NCBI GenBank assembly: GCA_035399245.1
Contig: DAOPIR010000043.1
Span: forward strand, 1-17,107
Direction: 5' to 3'
DNA from: CAXXOK01 sp035399245
Lineage (GTDB): Bacteria; Bacillota; Clostridia; Christensenellales; Aristaeellaceae
DNA: 17,107 bases
Part shown: positions 7,226 to 14,626 of the stretch, in pieces
Layout: every line of letters starts with the position of its first letter
Numbering within the stretch: the stretch's first letter is position 1
Notes under the pieces: generated by a model
The model's database searches: none
What the model saw: only the letters and a program-made list of their open reading frames with translations
What the model was told of the DNA's origin: nothing
Position numbers and translations under genes: made by a program

Positions 7226-8614
7226 ATGAAAACCAAACATACACACTATGACGTTGCGATCATCGGCGGCGGCATCAGCGGCCTGATGGCGGCGTACCGG
7301 CTCAACGAGATCAACCCGGAGCTGCACATCGTGATGTTTGAAAAGGGCGCCGCGCTTACCAAGCGCAAGTGCCCCATGATCACCCAGAAGCTGGACGCGT
7401 GCGTAGGCTGCAAAACCTGCTCCATCATGGAGGGTATCGCGGGCGCGGGCGCGTTCAGCGACGGCAAGTATGTGATCTCCACCGAGTACGGCGGCTGGCT
7501 GACCGACTTTATGCCGGAAAAAACCGTGCGCGATTATATTGAGCAGGCGGACGAAATCCTGGTGCGCCACGGCGCGACGACCGAGCGCTTTGCGCCCAAC
7601 AACGAGCTGAAGCGAGAATGCCTCAAGCACGACCTGCACATGCAGCAGGCGGAGCTCAAGCACCTGGGCACGGACTGCAATTTCGACACGATGATCCGCC
7701 TGGTGGCGGAAATCCAAAAGCATATCGAGATCGTAACCGATACGGAGGTGACCGACGTCGACAAGGAGCGCCACGAGCTGACGCTCAACGACGACAGCCG
7801 GCTTACTGCCGACGCCATCATCTTTGCGGTCGGCCGCGCCGGCAGCCGGATGTTTGCCCAGTGGTGCATGAAAAACGCGATCGAGGTATCCAACACGCAG
7901 GTGGACGTGGGCGTGCGCGTAGAGCTGCCGGCGATCATCTGGGATCATTTTTCCAAAAAGATTTACGAGCCGAAGATCTGGTACCGCTCCAAGCAGTACG
8001 GCGATACCACGCGGATGTTCTGCTTTAACGAGCGCGGCAACGTCGTGATGGAAAACACCGACGGCGTGATGACCGTCAACGGCCACAGCTACCGCGGTGC
8101 GGACCGCAAAACGGAAAACTCCAACTTTGCGCTGCTGAGCACCATCCACTTCACGCAGCCGTTCAAAAAGCCGATCGAGTACGCGCGCTATGTAGCGTCG
8201 CTTGCCAACCTCATCAGCGGCGGCGGCGTGCTGGTGCAGCGCCTGGGCGATCTGGAAAACGGCAGGCGCACGGACGCCAAGCGCCTGCTCCAGTCCACCA
8301 CACGGCCTACCCTGACCGCCGTGCCCGGCGACCTGAGCCTGTGTATGCCCAAGCGCCAGCTGGATAATATACTCGAAACCCTGCACGCACTGGATAAGAT
8401 CGCGCCCGGCACCGCCAACCATGACACGCTTTTGTACGGCGTGGAGTGCAAGTATTACTCCGCCCGCCCCGCCACCGACGACTTTGAGCTGCAGGGCACG
8501 CACAATATCTACGCCATCGGCGACGGCGGCGGTTTCACCCGCTCGCTGTCCCATGCCGCCGCCCACGGCCTGTATATCGCGGATAAGATCGGCGGCGTGC
8601 CCAAGCCCGAATAG
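7226..8614 (+). CDS. FAD-dependent dehydrogenase, COG2509-like
   Basis: A 462-residue flavoprotein that resembles the uncharacterised COG2509 family of FAD-dependent dehydrogenases. The N-terminal Rossmann fold carries the dinucleotide motif GGGISG (residues 14-19) and the acidic end of the second strand at FEK (38-40). A GRAG motif at 203-206 and a C-terminal FAD contact AIGDGGGFTRSLSHAAAHG (430-448) fit the family. Cysteines 49, 59, 62 and 65 form a C-x9-C-x2-C-x2-C cluster before the GAGAFSDGK motif (73-81). This spacing could hold an iron-sulfur cluster or zinc; I believe similar cysteines occur in relatives. No signal peptide or membrane segment is visible, so it should be cytoplasmic. 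AAAGGAAAAAGG precedes the ATG. The substrate is not known. Confidence 0.85.
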   Translation: MKTKHTHYDVAIIGGGISGLMAAYRLNEINPELHIVMFEKGAALTKRKCPMITQKLDACVGCKTCSIMEGIAGAGAFSDGKYVISTEYGGWLTDFMPEKTVRDYIEQADEILVRHGATTERFAPNNELKRECLKHDLHMQQAELKHLGTDCNFDTMIRLVAEIQKHIEIVTDTEVTDVDKERHELTLNDDSRLTADAIIFAVGRAGSRMFAQWCMKNAIEVSNTQVDVGVRVELPAIIWDHFSKKIYEPKIWYRSKQYGDTTRMFCFNERGNVVMENTDGVMTVNGHSYRGADRKTENSNFALLSTIHFTQPFKKPIEYARYVASLANLISGGGVLVQRLGDLENGRRTDAKRLLQSTTRPTLTAVPGDLSLCMPKRQLDNILETLHALDKIAPGTANHDTLLYGVECKYYSARPATDDFELQGTHNIYAIGDGGGFTRSLSHAAAHGLYIADKIGGVPKPE

Positions 8615-8655
8615 GCCGGCCATTTCGCAATACCATTGAATATCGAGGCAACACC

Positions 8656-8820
8656 ATGATTTCACGACATAGTCTGATGATAACGTTTTTCCTGATCGCG
8701 GCGCTGGTGGTATCCGGCGCGGTTGCGCTGCACAGCACATCTTCCGTGGGGATCATCGGCGGCAGCGACGGGCCGACCGCGATCTATATCACCCAACCTG
8801 CCCAAACACAAGCACCCTGA
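8656..8820 (+). CDS. 54-residue membrane-anchored peptide with GIIGG-x-DGPTAI motif
   Basis: A small gene of 54 codons, with GAGG 7 nt before ATG 8656, located 41 bp after the FAD-dehydrogenase stop. Residues 8-25 (MITFFLIAALVVSGAVAL) are a hydrophobic helix: a signal peptide or membrane anchor after a short basic start (SRH). Residues 31-45 read VGIIGGSDGPTAIYI. The GIIGG-x-DGPT sequence is the signature of the sodium-binding region of the beta subunit of sodium-pumping decarboxylases (OadB, GcdB, MmdB), where the aspartate takes part in ion transport. Here it stands alone outside the roughly 400-residue subunit. I recall similar short proteins in clostridial genomes but know of no assigned function. 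It may be co-transcribed with the FAD gene. Function unknown. Confidence 0.72.
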   Translation: MISRHSLMITFFLIAALVVSGAVALHSTSSVGIIGGSDGPTAIYITQPAQTQAP

Positions 8821-8920
8821 TCCGCCGCGGCTGTCGGCCTTTGCTGTCTTCGCCGCGCTTTGGATACATCGCAACAGGAACGGCGTTTGATTGGGATTGC
8901 ATTAGAATATCATAAAACGC

Positions 8921-8950
8921 ATGACAGGCCGCCCCGCGCTCCGCTATAAT
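8921..8950 (+). promoter_or_regulatory. Near-consensus promoter for the triple-repeat membrane protein
   Basis: ATGACA (8921-8926), an 18-nt spacer and a perfect TATAAT (8945-8950). Transcription would begin near 8957, giving a leader of about 110 nt. Confidence 0.7.
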
Positions 8951-8965
8951 AGGGGTATCCGATGC

Positions 8966-9033
8966 GCGGACGGGGATGCCGTCCGCCGGCAAGCAAAGAC
9001 GAAGGATCGCCCCGCAGCCCGCAGCACCGCGGG
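8966..9033 (+). other. Structured leader with two GC-rich hairpins
   Basis: GCGGACGG and CCGTCCGC (8966-8973 and 8979-8986) form a perfect 8-bp stem with a 5-nt loop. Further on, GCCCGC-AGCACC-GCGGGC forms a 6-bp stem (about 9016-9033). No T-run follows either, so they are not terminators. They lie between the promoter and the ribosome binding site. I do not recognise a known riboswitch. Confidence 0.45.
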
Positions 9034-9065
9034 CCTGCCGCGGTCGTATGGGAAGGTGAATGAAA

Positions 9066-9572
9066 ATGAACGAAAAGTGGATGCGGCTTTCCAAAGGCTT
9101 TCGCATTTCGATCGTATATTCCGGCATGATCATCCTGACGATGGTGATCTTAAACGTGCTCACGGGCGGGTATCCGTGGTGCATGTACCCGATCTTCGGC
9201 GTGCTCTGGTGGCCGATGAGCGCGTACTTCGCGGGCCGCCGCCAGCCGCTGCATTACGCCCTGTGCGCCATGGCGCTGCTTTCGGCGATGTTCGTGCTTA
9301 CCTACCTGTTCACCAACGCCGGCGGGTATCCGTGGTTTTTGTTCCCGGTGCTGGCGGTGGGCTGGTGGCCGCTGAGTGTGTGGGGCGCGCACGCCGGTGC
9401 GCAGCGGTTTTCCGTAACGGCGACACTGTACATCCTGCTGACGCTGCTGATCATCAACCTGCTTTCCACGCCCCACTATTTCTGGTGCCTGTTCCCGGCG
9501 GTGCTTGTGATCTGGTGGCCGCTAACCCTGTGGCTGCACGCCCGCAGCCATGATGGCAACAAAGAGGAATAA
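9066..9572 (+). CDS. Small membrane protein of three YPW/WWP repeats
   Basis: A 168-residue protein with about six membrane helices arranged as three related units. Each unit has a hydrophobic helix, then a G-Y-P-W-like turn, a conserved proline, and WWP before a second helix end: GGYPWCMYP with WWPMS (residues 34-52), GGYPWFLFP with WWPLS (86-104), and PHYFWCLFP with WWPLT (136-154). The spacing is close to 50 residues. The unit resembles the two-helix domain often attached to bacterial regulators, here on its own and in triplicate. The start at 9066 is preferred over 9060 because GGAAGG (9051-9056) then lies 9 nt upstream. It is a single-gene transcription unit bounded by its own promoter and the palindrome at 9578-9601. 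The function is unknown. Confidence 0.8.
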   Translation: MNEKWMRLSKGFRISIVYSGMIILTMVILNVLTGGYPWCMYPIFGVLWWPMSAYFAGRRQPLHYALCAMALLSAMFVLTYLFTNAGGYPWFLFPVLAVGWWPLSVWGAHAGAQRFSVTATLYILLTLLIINLLSTPHYFWCLFPAVLVIWWPLTLWLHARSHDGNKEE

Positions 9573-9577
9573 AACAA

Positions 9578-9601
9578 GTGGCTGCCCTTAAGGGCAGCCA
9601 C
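9578..9601 (-). terminator. Perfect 24-bp palindrome, terminator between convergent genes
   Basis: GTGGCTGCCC (9578-9587), loop TTAA and the exact complement (9592-9601). On the minus strand it is followed by TTGTTTTATT, so it best terminates the antiporter gene, 66 bp past its stop. On the plus strand the tail is A-rich, but the hairpin may still help to end the membrane-protein transcript. Confidence 0.75.
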
Positions 9602-9667
9602 AAAAGATAATATCGAATCCTATGCCAATCTAAAATCTACCATAATTATATTCTTCCCCTGCCAGGG

Positions 9668-10942
9668 TTAACTCTGCGGCGTGAACCCGCAGCTGGGGAA
9701 CTCTTCGTCGGGGCTGGCGATATTCTTGTTGCGGTGCAGCATGCAGGCCAGCTTGCCGCCGCCCTGGCCGGGCTCACAGAAGGTGAGCTTCAAAATGATC
9801 GGAGTGATGATGGAGGTCGCGATCACCAGCAGGATAATCGGGCCGAAGTACGCCGTGGACAAAAGCCCCAGCGCCACGCCCTTTTGCGATATGATCAGCG
9901 CCACCTCGCCGCGGGACATCATGCCCACGCCGATCTGCATGGACTCGCGGCCGGAGTAGCCGCACATTTTGGCGCCCAGCCCGCAGCCGACCACCTTGGT
10001 CAGCACGGCCACCAGCAGCAGCACGCCGGCAAACACCAGGATATGGCTGGAAATGCCGTTGGACAGATCCACGTTGAGGCCGAGACTGGCGAAAAAGATA
10101 GGCGACAGCAGGATATACGACAGTGTGGAGAAGCGGTTGGCCAGATATTTGGTACGCTCGGTATGGCTGATGATCAGCCCCGCGAAGAACGCGCCGGTGA
10201 TGTCCGCCACGCCGAAGAAGTGCTCGGCGCTGAACGCCAGCAGCAGGCAGAATACAAACGCCACGATCACGTAGCGGCGCAGGTCGCGGTTATCGCGCTT
10301 ATTAAAGAAGGTAAACAGGCGGTAGAAGATGTAGCCGGCGCCGGCCACAAACACGAAGAACAGCAGAATTTTGAGAAGCGTGATCCAGATATTCACGCTG
10401 GAGTCCGCCGTGGAGGACACCACGGTGAGGGCGATAATGCCGATGATATCGTCAATCAGCGCCGCGCCGAGGATTGCGCTGCCTACGGGAGAGGAAAGCT
10501 TGCCCAGCTCGCGCAGGGTTTCCACGGTAATGCTCACGGACGTTGCCGTGAGGATGACGCCGAAGAAGAGGTTTTGCAAAAACACGCTGGATCCGGCATC
10601 CGCCGTACCCACGTGGAACAGCGTCGCCACGCCGAAGCCGCCCAGCAGCGGCACCAGCACGCCGATCACCGCGACGATGAAGGAGGCCTTGCCCGCGTGC
10701 TTCATCTCGTCCATATCGGTGTTCAATCCGGCGTTGAACATCAGCACCACCACGCCGAGCTCCGCGGTCTTTTTGAGGAACGTCACGTCGTGCAGCAGAT
10801 TGAGCACCGAGGGGCCCAGCACCACGCCGGCGATCAGCGCGCCTACCACCTGGGGCATGTGCAGCTTGCGGGTTCCCATCCCCAGCAGCTTGGTAAACAG
10901 CAGTATCAGTGCGAGATCAAGCAAAAATTCATAAGATAACAC
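9668..10942 (-). CDS. Cation:proton antiporter, CPA2/Kef type
   Basis: A 424-residue membrane protein of the monovalent cation:proton antiporter-2 family, which exchanges sodium or potassium for protons across the cytoplasmic membrane. It has about 12 hydrophobic segments. Family motifs include MPQVVGALIAGVVLGPSVL (residues 29-47), LMFNAGLNTDMDEM (67-80), TATSVSITVETL (132-143) and the paired ion-binding aspartates in ALIDDIIGI (161-169). It lacks the TrkA-N nucleotide-binding domain of full KefB/KefC proteins; only a short polar tail follows the last helix. The start is taken as GTG 10942: GGAGAGGG precedes it by about 10 nt and the protein then begins with the first helix. The longer frame would add 80 residues with no family resemblance. 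It is monocistronic, with its own promoter and terminator. Confidence 0.87.
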   Translation of the reverse strand: MLSYEFLLDLALILLFTKLLGMGTRKLHMPQVVGALIAGVVLGPSVLNLLHDVTFLKKTAELGVVVLMFNAGLNTDMDEMKHAGKASFIVAVIGVLVPLLGGFGVATLFHVGTADAGSSVFLQNLFFGVILTATSVSITVETLRELGKLSSPVGSAILGAALIDDIIGIIALTVVSSTADSSVNIWITLLKILLFFVFVAGAGYIFYRLFTFFNKRDNRDLRRYVIVAFVFCLLLAFSAEHFFGVADITGAFFAGLIISHTERTKYLANRFSTLSYILLSPIFFASLGLNVDLSNGISSHILVFAGVLLLVAVLTKVVGCGLGAKMCGYSGRESMQIGVGMMSRGEVALIISQKGVALGLLSTAYFGPIILLVIATSIITPIILKLTFCEPGQGGGKLACMLHRNKNIASPDEEFPSCGFTPQS

Positions 10943-11095
10943 GTGAAAAAATCCCTCTCCTTCTCCCTCTTCCGACCCGCATACGCGGTCGCAGCCAACC
11001 GGTCCCTTCCTTTTCTCCGCCATTGAAGCTACGCAATACAGTCGCGCTCCATGCGCCGGGATCCTTGATCCCAGGTGTGTAACGGGGCACAGACG
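10943..11095 (-). promoter_or_regulatory. Long leader of the antiporter gene with small hairpins
   Basis: About 150 nt separate the predicted transcript start from the GTG. Perfect short stems are visible: GGGATC/GATCCC around a 3-nt loop (11058-11072) and GCGC/GCGC around a 5-nt loop (11044-11056). It does not match any riboswitch consensus that I can recall. It could be a regulatory RNA for ion homeostasis or simply a long untranslated region. Confidence 0.35.
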
Positions 11096-11101
11096 TTTTG
11101 C

Positions 11102-11130
11102 ATTATAGCACCGGATGTAAGGCTTTTCAA
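11102..11130 (-). promoter_or_regulatory. Near-consensus promoter of the antiporter gene
   Basis: On the minus strand TTGAAA (11130-11125), a 17-nt spacer and a perfect TATAAT (11107-11102). Confidence 0.75.
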
Positions 11131-11299
11131 TCAGATACGGAGGGTACGGAAAGATTGTCCAAAATGGCACCAGAAAAGACAAAGAAGCACGTCAAAACCA
11201 AGGCGAACCGTGGTTTTTAGCCGCCCGCTTTGACGCTTTATAAATAATTTTTGGAATAGGAAGAAATCAAACGTCGAACCGAACCTGCGCACGCCGATG
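11131..11299. other. Intergenic stretch without a supported gene
   Basis: Between the antiporter promoter and the end of the sulfotransferase gene I see no ORF with a convincing ribosome binding site and no clear RNA element. Composition is more AT-rich than the flanking genes. Confidence 0.5.
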
Positions 11300-11321
11300 A
11301 AAATGCGCCGCAAGGCTGCGC
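11300..11321 (-). terminator. Weak terminator candidate after the arylsulfotransferase gene
   Basis: On the minus strand GCGCAGC and GCGGCGC pair with one mismatch around a 3-nt loop (11321-11305) and are followed by ATTTT. It lies 11 bp past the stop codon. The stem is short, so this is tentative. Confidence 0.35.
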
Positions 11322-11331
11322 GTATCGACGG

Positions 11332-12978
11332 CTATTGCGCGGTGTATGTATAGATTACGCCGGACACCGAAAGATCAATCTGCGCGGGATAGGCATAGGG
11401 ATCCAGGCGCGCCGCGCGGTAGCCCGCACCGTTTACCACCAGCTCGTAGAGCAAATCCGTCCCCTGCACCAAGTCCACCTTCGCCAGCGTTTCCACCGTG
11501 GACGAATCGGCGGCGTCGGCGGCCGCTGCCACATAGTTGTCCGTGACGGTATCGTAGGAGGTTACGCCGCTGCAAAGCCAGTAGGCGTCGGCATCCGCGT
11601 CATAATCCGCGCTGCAGAAATGGCTGGAATACCACGCAAGCCCCAGGGCCTTGCCGTAGGCCCACTCCTGCGTCACGGTCATGGTATCGGTATCGATGGC
11701 ATACACCACCGCCCGGGAGTAGCTGGCGGTGTTTTGCCCGTCCTCGGGGGTGGTGGTTTTGTAGCGGGCGGTGCCGTTGTCAAACAGCAGAATATGCGTG
11801 GAGTCAAGGAACGTCGCGTCGTGCTGGGCGTACTGCCACTCAAAATCCGTTTGCCCCTCGGCGGGGGTGAAGAACAGCGAAAGGTCGGTGTTCGTCCAGC
11901 CTTCGGGGTCGCCCAGAATCCAGTTGACGGTTTTGGCTGTTTTGTCGACGGAGACCACCGCGTTGATCGCGCGGCAGGACAGCAGCACGCTGTCGGTCGC
12001 CGCATCATAGGCAATTGCGTTCATGTGCGCCCAGTCCTTTTCCCGGTAGAGGGTGCTGCCGCCGTCGGCGGAATCCAGCAGGTTGCTTAAGTCCAGCGTC
12101 CACACGATGTCGCCGGTTTCGCAATCCACCTCCACCACCGTATCCATCAGCACGGCGAGGTCGTCCTGCGAGGTGGCAACGAGGTAGTTGCCGCCGGGCA
12201 GCACCGTTACGTCATGGTGAAAGCCGCCGGGCAGCTTGTACAGGGCATAGATTTTGCCGCAGAGATCGACCTCCATAAATCCGCCGTTTGCCTCGGTTTC
12301 CTCGGCGGTGTTGTCGGACGCGACCAGATAGTGCCCGTTGGCGAGCTGGCGCACCGGCGTGGTGCGCCTGGCCGGAAAATCGGCGTAGTAGCGCAGGTCG
12401 CCCTTGCTGTCGTACGCGGCGATGCACTGGGTGTTGCCGACGGACAGGAAGGTCAGCTCCGTATAATCGTAGCTCTCGCCGGCGGGCACGGTGACCGTAC
12501 CGGCCAGCAGCGCTTCGTCTTCAATGCTTTCGGTCTGCACCGTTACGGTGGAGGTGCTGCCGTCGGACAGGGTCAGCACCACGGTGTTAGCCTCGTCGGC
12601 ATACAGGCCGATCACGGGCAGCACATGCCGCGTGGCCGCGGCGAACACGGCGGTCACGTCGTCCTCTTCGGCATGGCCCTTCACGGTGAGGGTGACGGCG
12701 GTTTCCGCTTCCGTGTCAAAAAGAATGACGGCGGACAGCGGCACGCTGCCGTAGGGGTTGACCACGCACAGCGGATCGGCAAACGTGTAGCCCAGCTCGG
12801 CTTCCGCCAGCAGCGCCGCGTCAACGGCGTCCTGCTCTTCAATGGCGGAGGCTGCGGTGGTATACAGCGCTTGCGCGGCGGTATCCTGCGCAAGCGCGGC
12901 TGTACAGGTAAGGAGCAGCGCCAGGGCAAGCGCCCATGCAATCAAACCGTGGAACCCTTTCGTGCTGCGCATACGCAT
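11332..12978 (-). CDS. Secreted arylsulfate sulfotransferase (AssT-like)
   Basis: A 548-residue exported enzyme of the arylsulfotransferase family, which moves sulfate from a phenolic sulfate donor to another phenol through a sulfo-histidine, without PAPS. A signal peptide covers about residues 1-30, ending AALA before QDT. An N-terminal beta domain (about 65-150) precedes a propeller domain. The expected active-site residues are present: H254/H255 in FHHDVTVLPGGNYL, H318 in DWAHMNAI, R336 in LLSCRAINAVVSVD, and H386 in QYAQHDATFLD as the likely sulfated histidine. Family members are known from gut anaerobes and enterobacteria. GGAGG lies 4 or 10 nt upstream of two alternative ATG codons (12978 and 12972). 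The mature protein should act outside the cytoplasmic membrane. No partner gene is adjacent. Confidence 0.87.
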   Translation of the reverse strand: MRMRSTKGFHGLIAWALALALLLTCTAALAQDTAAQALYTTAASAIEEQDAVDAALLAEAELGYTFADPLCVVNPYGSVPLSAVILFDTEAETAVTLTVKGHAEEDDVTAVFAAATRHVLPVIGLYADEANTVVLTLSDGSTSTVTVQTESIEDEALLAGTVTVPAGESYDYTELTFLSVGNTQCIAAYDSKGDLRYYADFPARRTTPVRQLANGHYLVASDNTAEETEANGGFMEVDLCGKIYALYKLPGGFHHDVTVLPGGNYLVATSQDDLAVLMDTVVEVDCETGDIVWTLDLSNLLDSADGGSTLYREKDWAHMNAIAYDAATDSVLLSCRAINAVVSVDKTAKTVNWILGDPEGWTNTDLSLFFTPAEGQTDFEWQYAQHDATFLDSTHILLFDNGTARYKTTTPEDGQNTASYSRAVVYAIDTDTMTVTQEWAYGKALGLAWYSSHFCSADYDADADAYWLCSGVTSYDTVTDNYVAAAADAADSSTVETLAKVDLVQGTDLLYELVVNGAGYRAARLDPYAYPAQIDLSVSGVIYTYTAQ

Positions 12979-13145
12979 TCATCCTCCATGCCTTGCATTT
13001 GTCTTTTGTATAGAACATTCTAAATATAGTATACATCAACATACAGGGCTTTCCCCGGCCTGGCGATATCTTTACAAATGTAACGGGCAGCCGCACGCGG
13101 ATGAAAACGCGCTGCACAGGCCGGTTTGCACTGCCTGCGGCGCGT

Positions 13146-13174
13146 TTGACGGCGGGCCGGCCGCCGCGTATACT
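13146..13174 (+). promoter_or_regulatory. Promoter of the acetyltransferase-metallopeptidase operon
   Basis: TTGACG (13146-13151), a 17-nt GC-rich spacer containing GGCCGGCC, and TATACT (13169-13174). It lies about 60 bp before the first start codon and should serve the three genes that follow. The rest of the region from 12979 to 13235 holds no supported gene. Confidence 0.7.
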
Positions 13175-13235
13175 GATCCAAACGGTGCATAAAAATCAAC
13201 CGCCGCCGCCCCTGCGGGCAGAAGGAGAGTACGGG

Positions 13236-13739
13236 ATGGAGCTTTGCAGACCGGAGCCTGGCATGGAGGCCGCATTTATGGCGTTTCAGGAGGACTGGGC
13301 CGCGCACGGAGAGCCGATCACCCCGTTTTCGGCGCGGCTGCAGGGCCGCAGCTACGCGGCGTGGCTGGAGGATACCCTGCGCATGGAAACGCAGGCGCCC
13401 GACAACTGGGTAACGGCGCACACCTATTTTTGGATGGACCCGCAGGGCACGGTGATCGGCGCGGTCAACCTGCGCCATACGCTTAACGAGCATCTGCTGC
13501 GCTGCGGCGGGCACATCGGGTACGGCGTGCGCCCGGGCTTCCGGCGGCAGGGGCATGCCGCGGCCATGCTGGCGGCCACGCTGCCGCATGCCAGGGCGCT
13601 GGGGATAACGCGCGCCCTGGTCACCTGTGATAAAAGCAATATCGCGTCCGCCCGCACCATCCGAAAATGCGGCGGCGTGCTGGAAAACGAAATCGTGGAC
13701 GACGGCATTATCAAACAGCGGTACTGGATCACGCTGTAA
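13236..13739 (+). CDS. GNAT family N-acetyltransferase
   Basis: A 167-residue acetyltransferase that transfers an acetyl group from acetyl-CoA to an unknown amine. The acetyl-CoA loop RRQGHAA (residues 103-109) follows the strand IGYGVRPGF. The C-terminal signature KSNIASARTIRKCGG (133-147) is typical of the family, with the asparagine and the K-x-G turn conserved. ATG 13236 is chosen because GGAG (13224-13227) lies 8 nt upstream; the open frame extends further upstream through the promoter region, which is not coding. It is the first gene of a three-gene unit, with 20 bp before the metallopeptidase-like gene. Confidence 0.88.
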   Translation: MELCRPEPGMEAAFMAFQEDWAAHGEPITPFSARLQGRSYAAWLEDTLRMETQAPDNWVTAHTYFWMDPQGTVIGAVNLRHTLNEHLLRCGGHIGYGVRPGFRRQGHAAAMLAATLPHARALGITRALVTCDKSNIASARTIRKCGGVLENEIVDDGIIKQRYWITL

Positions 13740-13759
13740 AGAAACGGGAGCGCATAACC

Positions 13760-14626
13760 ATGAGAATACGCGATACTTATCCCGAAATCGAAACGCATTT
13801 CCCGACGGATCATTTCTCCCTGCCGGCATGGAGGGCTTATGCGGCAACCATCTCCGCCACGCTGGCCGGCAAGGTGGAGGCGGATACCGCGGCATACGAT
13901 TTCGGGCGGGATGTGCTGCCGCTGGTCAGGGCGGCCCTGACCGACAGGGAGCAAATGCGGCGGGTACATGAATCCTTTGCTGCCTGCACAGGGAATTTGC
14001 AGGCAAGAATGGAAGCGACACTCGGGCTTGCGCCCGACGCGGATATCATCCTGTACCTGGGCCTTGGCAGCGGCGCGGGCTGGGCTACCGCACTGGATGG
14101 CAGGCCCGCCGTACTGCTGGGCATCGAAAAAATCATCGAGCTGGATTGGTGCGATCGGGACACCCTGTGTGCGCTTGTGTACCATGAGCTGGGCCACCTT
14201 TGGCACGACGCCATGCGCGGCGGCCGCAGTACGGTCAAGGGGCAAAACGAAAAGGCCCTTTGGCAGCTGTACCGTGAGGGAATCGCCATGCGGTGCGAAC
14301 AGCTGCTGCTGGGCAACACTTCCGCCTATCATCAGGATCGGGACGGATGGCTGGAATGGTGCCGGAGCCATGAGGATGAGATCAAGCGGGAGTATCTGCG
14401 CAGGATGCGGGCCGGAGAGAGCACGCAGGATTTCTTCGGCGACTGGGAAAACTACGAAGGGCATGCCGACGTGGGATATTATTTGGGATGCGCGTTCGTC
14501 GGGCATCTGCTGCGCCGCTATACGCTGGCGCAGGCCGCCATACTGGATACGGCGGAGATCCTGCGGGAGTTTGTTTGCTATGCGGGAGGGGAAAACGATG
14601 TTTGCCATGGAATATGCGACGCCTGA
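13760..14626 (+). CDS. HExxH zinc metallopeptidase-like protein
   Basis: A 288-residue protein with a zincin active-site helix, HELGHLWH (residues 142-149), preceded by a hydrophobic strand. A downstream glutamate in QLYREGIAMRCEQ (E173) is well placed to be the third zinc ligand, as in gluzincin peptidases and DUF2268-like proteins. A glycine-rich stretch LGLGSGAGWAT (100-110) and VLLGIEKI lie upstream. There is no signal peptide, so it is probably cytoplasmic. ATG 13760 is preceded by GGGAG at 10 nt. The stop lies inside the next gene, which starts 29 bases earlier. Peptidase activity is inferred from the motif only; no substrate can be named. Being flanked on both sides by acetyltransferases is notable. 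Confidence 0.75.
   Translation: MRIRDTYPEIETHFPTDHFSLPAWRAYAATISATLAGKVEADTAAYDFGRDVLPLVRAALTDREQMRRVHESFAACTGNLQARMEATLGLAPDADIILYLGLGSGAGWATALDGRPAVLLGIEKIIELDWCDRDTLCALVYHELGHLWHDAMRGGRSTVKGQNEKALWQLYREGIAMRCEQLLLGNTSAYHQDRDGWLEWCRSHEDEIKREYLRRMRAGESTQDFFGDWENYEGHADVGYYLGCAFVGHLLRRYTLAQAAILDTAEILREFVCYAGGENDVCHGICDA

Noticed and set aside
6974..8740. 588-codon minus-strand open frame opposite the PHP and FAD genes
   Set aside because: It runs across two well-supported plus-strand genes and their promoter gap, and it shows no domain features.
9734..10939. 401-codon plus-strand open frame opposite the antiporter gene
   Set aside because: It reads as a histidine- and glutamine-rich shadow of the membrane protein; the minus strand has family motifs, promoter and terminator.
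10943..11182. 80-residue N-terminal extension of the antiporter
   Set aside because: The extension crosses the predicted promoter, has no family resemblance, and the GTG at 10942 has a proper ribosome binding site.
11164..11217. 17-codon basic peptide frame starting M-A-P-E-K
   Set aside because: There is no convincing ribosome binding site, it is very short, and there is no motif to support it.
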